From contig NZ_QRDZ01000009.1 of the NCBI RefSeq assembly GCF_003386235.1, positions 62,001 through 126,000 of the forward strand: a stretch of 64,000 nucleotides of DNA, read 5' to 3'. A program made the position numbers and the translations under genes. Positions 60,270 through 64,000 of the stretch are shown here, piece by piece. The notes below the pieces were generated by a model. The model did not search any database. It worked only from the letters and a program-made list of their open reading frames with translations, and was not told where the DNA came from. Position 1 is the first letter of the stretch. Each line of letters starts with the position of its first letter. This DNA comes from Cohnella phaseoli. Lineage in GTDB: Bacteria; Bacillota; Bacilli; Paenibacillales; Paenibacillaceae.

Positions 60270-61043
60270 ATGGAAGTCACCTTTCTGGGAAACGGCGATT
60301 CATTGGGGACGCCAAGAGTGTATTGCGATTGCGAGGTGTGCGAGGAAGCGAGAAGCGGCGGCTTGAACCGCCGCTATCGTTCGTCGCTTCTGCTGGAGAC
60401 GGAGGGCGAACCGCCGCTGCTTCTGGACTGCGGCCCGGACTGGCGAGGGCAAATGGAGGCGATCGGCTGTCGCGGCATCTCGCAAGCGCTGATCACGCAT
60501 GCCCATTTCGACCATATCGGCGGCTTGACGGAGTGGGCGGACGCTTGTCGATGGAGGCAGGAGAGGGGCGCTCTATACGCGCCGCAGGAAGTCATTCAGA
60601 GCATTGTCGAGCGTTTTCCATGGATCGTCGGCCAATTGTCGATGACGGCCAATGACGAAGGCATGAATTACGGAGAGTGGCGGATTACTCCATGGCGGGT
60701 GAATCACGGTAAAAACGGATTTTCCTACGCTTATCGATTCGAGAGTATGAAGGACGGAAGAGCCTGGGCGTACTGCTCGGATTCGATCCATCTGGAAGGG
60801 GAGCAAAAGTCGCCTTTGCGCGGTCTGTCTCTACTTGTCCTCGGCACAAGCTTTGTCGTGGAAAATTATCCGGTGGAGACGCGGTCGGTGTACGATATGC
60901 GCGAAGGGCTGGAGCTTGTTGCCGAGATGAAGCCCGAACGCGTTCTGTTCACGCATCTGTCCCACGACGTCGACGTTCGCGCCGATTACGGGCTGCCCGC
61001 CTGCGTATCGCTTGCCGAGGCGGGACTGGTCGTAACCGTCTAG
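60270..61043 (+). CDS. MBL-fold metallohydrolase, PhnP-like
   Basis: The 257-residue protein has the metallo-beta-lactamase metal motif HAHFDH at 77-82 and the N-terminal CDCEVC cysteine trio (C19, C21, C24) seen in PhnP, a phosphoribosyl cyclic phosphodiesterase that binds an additional zinc. No phn cluster is nearby, so a phosphonate role is not supported, and another cyclic phosphate or RNA-type ester may be the substrate. The ATG at 60270 follows AGGGGA. The 3' end overlaps thiN by four bases, convergent. Confidence 0.82.
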   Translation: MEVTFLGNGDSLGTPRVYCDCEVCEEARSGGLNRRYRSSLLLETEGEPPLLLDCGPDWRGQMEAIGCRGISQALITHAHFDHIGGLTEWADACRWRQERGALYAPQEVIQSIVERFPWIVGQLSMTANDEGMNYGEWRITPWRVNHGKNGFSYAYRFESMKDGRAWAYCSDSIHLEGEQKSPLRGLSLLVLGTSFVVENYPVETRSVYDMREGLELVAEMKPERVLFTHLSHDVDVRADYGLPACVSLAEAGLVVTV

Positions 61044-61693
61044 TCGCGGCTGCGTATGACGAGCAGCAATCCGCCTGACAGCTCAATCGTACCGGTATCC
61101 GCTTCGAGCACATTGCTGATGCCAAGCGACCAGCCCAACTTAAGCGTAGCGTTCAGCAACGGATAACGAAAGCCGGTCAGCGTCACTCCGGTCGCTTCCA
61201 GGGACAGCGGCAGCAGCGAGACGTAAGGGTACTTGCCGTCTGCTTCCAACTGAAGGCGATTGGCGCACAGCCGAATTTCGTTGTGCTCGTCTACAAGCGT
61301 CATCGAAGCTCCGCGTTCATGCGCCTGACGAAGCAGATGCACGTTGCCAAGCCCGTGATCGAATCGCGTGCCGAGCGCCCCGGCAGCGACGATCTGCTTG
61401 AAGCCGCGATCCAGCGCTTCGCGTAGAGCAAGCTCGGTATCGGTCCAATCTTTATCGTAGGCGTCGCAGGCAAGCACCTCCTTGGCAGCGGCGGAGATTC
61501 GCCGCATTTCGTCTTCGCTGACGGAATCGAAATCTCCAAGCGCGAGGTCGGGCTTCAGTCCGTGGCGAACAAGAAATTCCGCCCCGCGGTCGGCTCCGAT
61601 CAAATAATCTCCCGGGACCGGCAAATCGGCAGCCCACGGACCGAGGCTGCCGCCGGCGAAAATAATAGCGCGTTCGGAATAGGAACGGGACAT
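61040..61693 (-). CDS. thiN: thiamine diphosphokinase
   Basis: The 217-residue enzyme phosphorylates thiamine to thiamine diphosphate. Family signatures GADRGAEFLVRHGLKPDLALG with the following DFDS, and the TRFDHGLGN segment, are clear. GGAGGAG lies before the ATG. It is monocistronic here; in B. subtilis thiN lies in the rpe-thiN region instead. No TPP riboswitch was seen upstream. Confidence 0.93.
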   Translation of the reverse strand: MSRSYSERAIIFAGGSLGPWAADLPVPGDYLIGADRGAEFLVRHGLKPDLALGDFDSVSEDEMRRISAAAKEVLACDAYDKDWTDTELALREALDRGFKQIVAAGALGTRFDHGLGNVHLLRQAHERGASMTLVDEHNEIRLCANRLQLEADGKYPYVSLLPLSLEATGVTLTGFRYPLLNATLKLGWSLGISNVLEADTGTIELSGGLLLVIRSRD

Positions 61694-61850
61694 ATCTAAA
61701 TAGCTCCTCCTGCAATCTATTGTCCAATATTATTTAATTTTAGCATAGACCGTTGCAGAACTGCAGACCTACCCGCTACAATGAGTAACGGAGCGCCTGC
61801 CGTAAGGTCGGCGGAAGTGTTGAACCGGTGTTTGCAGAGGAGAGTTAAAG

Positions 61851-62483
61851 TTGGAATTGGACGATGTGTTTCAAATTTTCAGCTTGATCGGAACGATCGC
61901 GTTCGCGGTCAGCGGCGCGATCGTCGCCATGGAAGAAGAGTACGACATATTGGGCGTGTTCGTGCTTGGGCTTGTTACTGCGTTCGGAGGAGGGGTGATC
62001 CGGAATTTGCTGATCGGCGTTCCGGTGACGACGCTGTGGAGTCAAGGCTTGTTTCTGAAGACGGCGGGCATTTCGATTCTGATCGTGTTCGTGCTGCCGA
62101 TCGCCTGGATTCATCATTGGAAAAGAAGCGAAGCTTTCTTCGACGCGATCGGTCTGTCGGCCTTCGCGATTCAAGGGGCGCTTTATGCGGTGAAGGCGAA
62201 TTTGCCGATTAGCGCCGTTATGGTCGCGGCTATGCTGACCGGGATCGGCGGGGGAATGGTGCGGGACATTATGGCCGGCAGGAAGCCGCTCGTGCTTCGC
62301 GACGAGATTTATGCCGTCTGGGCGCTTGCCGCCGGCTTGGTCATCGGCTTATCGAAACTGCAGGCCCCTTGGTTCCTGTTTATTCTGTTCCTGCTCGTCG
62401 TTGCGTTTCGAATGCTGTCCGTACATTATAAATGGAAGCTGCCGCGCCGTTCGTTGCGCGCAGCGTCGGGAGGTCCATCATGA
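61851..62483 (+). CDS. trimeric intracellular cation (TRIC) channel family protein
   Basis: The 210-residue protein has seven membrane helices in two repeated units, each with a glycine-rich kink: AFGGGVIRNLL and GIGGGMVRDI. The family (UPF0126) was shown in structure studies to form trimeric K+-type channels related to eukaryotic TRIC. A TTG start at 61851 follows AGAGGAGAG. The stop overlaps the phosphatase gene by ATGA, so they are translated together. Confidence 0.88.
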   Translation: MELDDVFQIFSLIGTIAFAVSGAIVAMEEEYDILGVFVLGLVTAFGGGVIRNLLIGVPVTTLWSQGLFLKTAGISILIVFVLPIAWIHHWKRSEAFFDAIGLSAFAIQGALYAVKANLPISAVMVAAMLTGIGGGMVRDIMAGRKPLVLRDEIYAVWALAAGLVIGLSKLQAPWFLFILFLLVVAFRMLSVHYKWKLPRRSLRAASGGPS

Positions 62484-62956
62484 GTTACTCCGTATTGTTT
62501 GTGTGTCTAGGAAATATTTGCCGCTCTCCGATGGCGGAGGCGGTTATGCGTCATCTGATCGAACGTGAGGGGTTAAGCGATCTTGTGACGGTCGATTCTG
62601 CCGGCACCGGCGACTGGCACATCGGCCGTCCGCCTCATGAAGGGACGCGCGGCTTGCTGGATCGCTACAGCATTTCTTATCAAGGGATGAGAGCCCGACA
62701 GCTCTCCGTTCAAGACGGCGGAGATTTTGATCTGATCGTGGCAATGGATACGCAGAACGAGAAGGATATCCGGGCGAAGCTCGGAGCTTCGCCGCGGTCG
62801 GAAATCGTCCGTTTTCTGTCCTTGCTTCCGGAGAGAGGCATGGACGACGTACCCGATCCTTATTATACGGGCAACTTCGACGAGGTGTACGAGCTCGTCA
62901 ATGAAGGCTGCGAGAGAATTTTGACGCGTATTCGCGAGAAGCTACCTCAGCGCTAA
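62480..62956 (+). CDS. low-molecular-weight protein tyrosine phosphatase
   Basis: The 158-residue enzyme has the P-loop CLGNICR (nucleophile C9, R15) and the acid-containing DPYYTG loop. Such phosphatases act on tyrosine or arginine phosphate in proteins; the residue after the cysteine that separates the two is L10 within CLGNICRSP, as in many bacterial tyrosine phosphatases and YwlE-like enzymes, so specificity stays open. It is coupled by ATGA overlap to the channel gene. Confidence 0.9.
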   Translation: MSYSVLFVCLGNICRSPMAEAVMRHLIEREGLSDLVTVDSAGTGDWHIGRPPHEGTRGLLDRYSISYQGMRARQLSVQDGGDFDLIVAMDTQNEKDIRAKLGASPRSEIVRFLSLLPERGMDDVPDPYYTGNFDEVYELVNEGCERILTRIREKLPQR

Positions 62957-62957
62957 G

Positions 62958-63710
62958 TCAGCGAAACGCCCGAGGCTCCGGTCCGAGAAAGGGGGCCAGA
63001 GCTTCGGGCAGCTCCTTCTGCCAAAACCCCCATTTATGCTCCCCGTCCTTTTCCGTGTAGAGGACTTGAGCCCCTTTTTCCCTCAATGTTTGCTCCGCTT
63101 GACGATTCAGCTCAACGAAATCGAATGTGCCTCGGTCGGTGGCAAACTCGTTTTCCTGCAGACCGACAATCATCCATATGCTTAGCCGCTCAAGCGAAGG
63201 GGCGCTGCGAAGCTGCTCCATGTAGACGTCGTAAAAAGCGCCGGAAAGCGACAGAATGCGGCTGAACAGCTCCGGATAGGCGAGCGCAAGCGACACCGAT
63301 ACCGCTCCTCCGAGGGAGTCGCCGGCAAGCAGGCGCTGTTCGGGAACATCGCGAACCGGATAATGAGATTCGATCCAGGGAATGAGTTCCTCCGCGAAAA
63401 AACGGGTATAAGACAAATAGCGTTCTCCATCCGGAGTATACTCCGAGGTGCGAAGCTTGACGTTCACGTCGACGCCGACGACGATAAACGGCTCCCAGTC
63501 TTCTTCTAGAATCAGTCTTTGGGCATGGGTAGCGATTCGGCCAAAATTAAAAAATTCTTCTCCATCCTGACAATAAACGACAGGATAACTCATCCAAGGC
63601 TGAAATCCGGGAGGCAAATAGACCCGGATTGAGCGGCTGCTCTTCGGAAGCCAGCGGCTGGGGATGTCGTGCTTGTGAATCGTTCTCTTAAACAACGAGC
63701 TGTCGCTCAT
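62958..63710 (-). CDS. esterase of the enterochelin-esterase/EstD type
   Basis: The 250-residue alpha/beta hydrolase has the nucleophile S132 in GDSLGG and a late histidine H225 in DGEHKWGFW. The N-terminal SIRVYLPPGF and YPVVYCQDG segments match the YbbA/IroE/enterochelin-esterase group. Substrate may be a siderophore ester or other acyl ester; no siderophore genes are near. AAGGAGG precedes the ATG at 63710; an in-frame extension upstream is unsupported. It converges on the phosphatase gene with one base between. Confidence 0.85.
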   Translation of the reverse strand: MSDSSLFKRTIHKHDIPSRWLPKSSRSIRVYLPPGFQPWMSYPVVYCQDGEEFFNFGRIATHAQRLILEEDWEPFIVVGVDVNVKLRTSEYTPDGERYLSYTRFFAEELIPWIESHYPVRDVPEQRLLAGDSLGGAVSVSLALAYPELFSRILSLSGAFYDVYMEQLRSAPSLERLSIWMIVGLQENEFATDRGTFDFVELNRQAEQTLREKGAQVLYTEKDGEHKWGFWQKELPEALAPFLGPEPRAFR

Positions 63711-63874
63711 AGGAGACGCCTCCTTGGCAGGTATGGGATTGACCGGGCATGGGCAAACCAACTGAGGGTATGAGACACAAATTGTACTACACTGTATTAC
63801 AAATTTATAATTCCTGTTATATAAACATGAAAAGGAGAAAAGCTTTATAAAATAAGGTTTTTTCGAGTTTTTCT

Positions 63875-63904
63875 TTGACCAATTCACTTAAACAGGGATA
63901 TAAT
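63875..63904 (+). promoter_or_regulatory. sigma-A promoter of the last gene
   Basis: TTGACC (63875-63880) and a perfect TATAAT (63899-63904) are 18 bases apart in an AT-rich 245-bp gap (63711-63955). Besides this promoter the gap shows short direct repeats (ACAAATT) near 63777-63805 but no gene. Confidence 0.8.
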
Positions 63905-63955
63905 AATTCTATAACAGATTGCCCTCTTCCACAATCAAAGATGAGGTGAACCTTA

Positions 63956-64000
63956 ATGAGCAAAGTATCCACGGAAGCTCCGGAGGTCAAAACCGGCGCT
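63956..64000 (+). CDS. start of an unidentified gene
   Basis: Fifteen codons (MSKVSTEAPEVKTGA) follow the ATG at 63956, with GAGGTGA about nine bases ahead and a good promoter 50 bases further up. The peptide is too short to assign; it does not look like a signal peptide. The gene continues past the window. Confidence 0.6.
   Translation, partial: MSKVSTEAPEVKTGA

Noticed and set aside
1..64000. CRISPR arrays, rRNA or tRNA genes, prophage or intact insertion sequence
   Set aside because: No regularly spaced short repeats, RNA gene cores, phage structural genes or transposase were seen; only short non-coding palindromic elements.

Overview
The window reads as a chromosomal segment of a Gram-positive endospore former of the Bacillales, most likely Paenibacillaceae (Paenibacillus/Cohnella-like). 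The evidence is the presence of spore genes (cotE, spoVK, a ger operon), Bacillus-type regulators (GlnR, LexA with Cheo boxes), and a gene order cotE-mutS-mutL-miaA-hfq-spoVK-hflX-(ynbB-like)-glnR-glnA-lexA-yneA-ynzC that parallels Bacillus subtilis but is interspersed with extra genes. Codons are GC-leaning, and several starts are TTG or GTG behind good Shine-Dalgarno sequences. No rRNA, tRNA, CRISPR array, prophage or intact IS was seen.

Positions 1-10200 form a low-oxygen metabolism block: the start of a Crp/Fnr regulator, mobA, a YwiC-like membrane protein, anaerobic ribonucleotide reductase (nrdG-nrdD), a chemoreceptor, a YlbF-like protein, and a radical SAM/SPASM protein followed by hemY (cgoX). 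Four promoters here (mobA, nrdG, mcp, radical SAM) each carry an FNR-type palindrome (TGTGA-N6-TCACA class) at nearly the same distance from a -10 hexamer. That distance is what a class II activator centred near -41.5 would have, so these genes look like one Fnr regulon.

Positions 10200-24400 hold DUF309, a beta-carbonic anhydrase, a HesB-like protein and an M32 carboxypeptidase. They are followed by the spore coat gene cotE, a two-domain putative amidoligase, and the repair/RNA block mutS - S41 protease - mutL - RsmJ-like methyltransferase - miaA - hfq. Positions 24500-38700 carry a 167-bp MITE-like element, a class A PBP, DUF402, YdcF, spoVK, hflX, a methionine gamma-lyase-like enzyme, glnRA, the divergent SOS pair lexA/yneA, ynzC, a HAD hydrolase, DUF2892, and mtnD.

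Positions 38700-51130 hold metH and then a tightly packed, mostly translationally coupled run: mrfA, mrfB, a HAD phosphatase, a MutM/Nei-type glycosylase, endonuclease IV, a cREC receiver, a thioredoxin-like protein, an ABC ATPase and an FtsJ-like methyltransferase. The core of this run is a DNA-damage repair cassette. Positions 51260-64000 contain a Ser/Thr kinase fused to a degenerate MinD-like domain, an OmpR/HisKA two-component pair, two GNAT proteins, a germination receptor operon in B-A-C order, a PhnP-like hydrolase, thiamine diphosphokinase, a TRIC-type channel, a low-molecular-weight phosphatase, an esterase, and the first 15 codons of an unidentified gene.

The most notable items are the Fnr regulon with constant box geometry, the predicted Fnr-controlled radical SAM-hemY heme operon, the cotE-adjacent ATP-grasp/amidoligase fusion, the kinase-MinD fusion, and two families of short palindromic mobile-like repeats.
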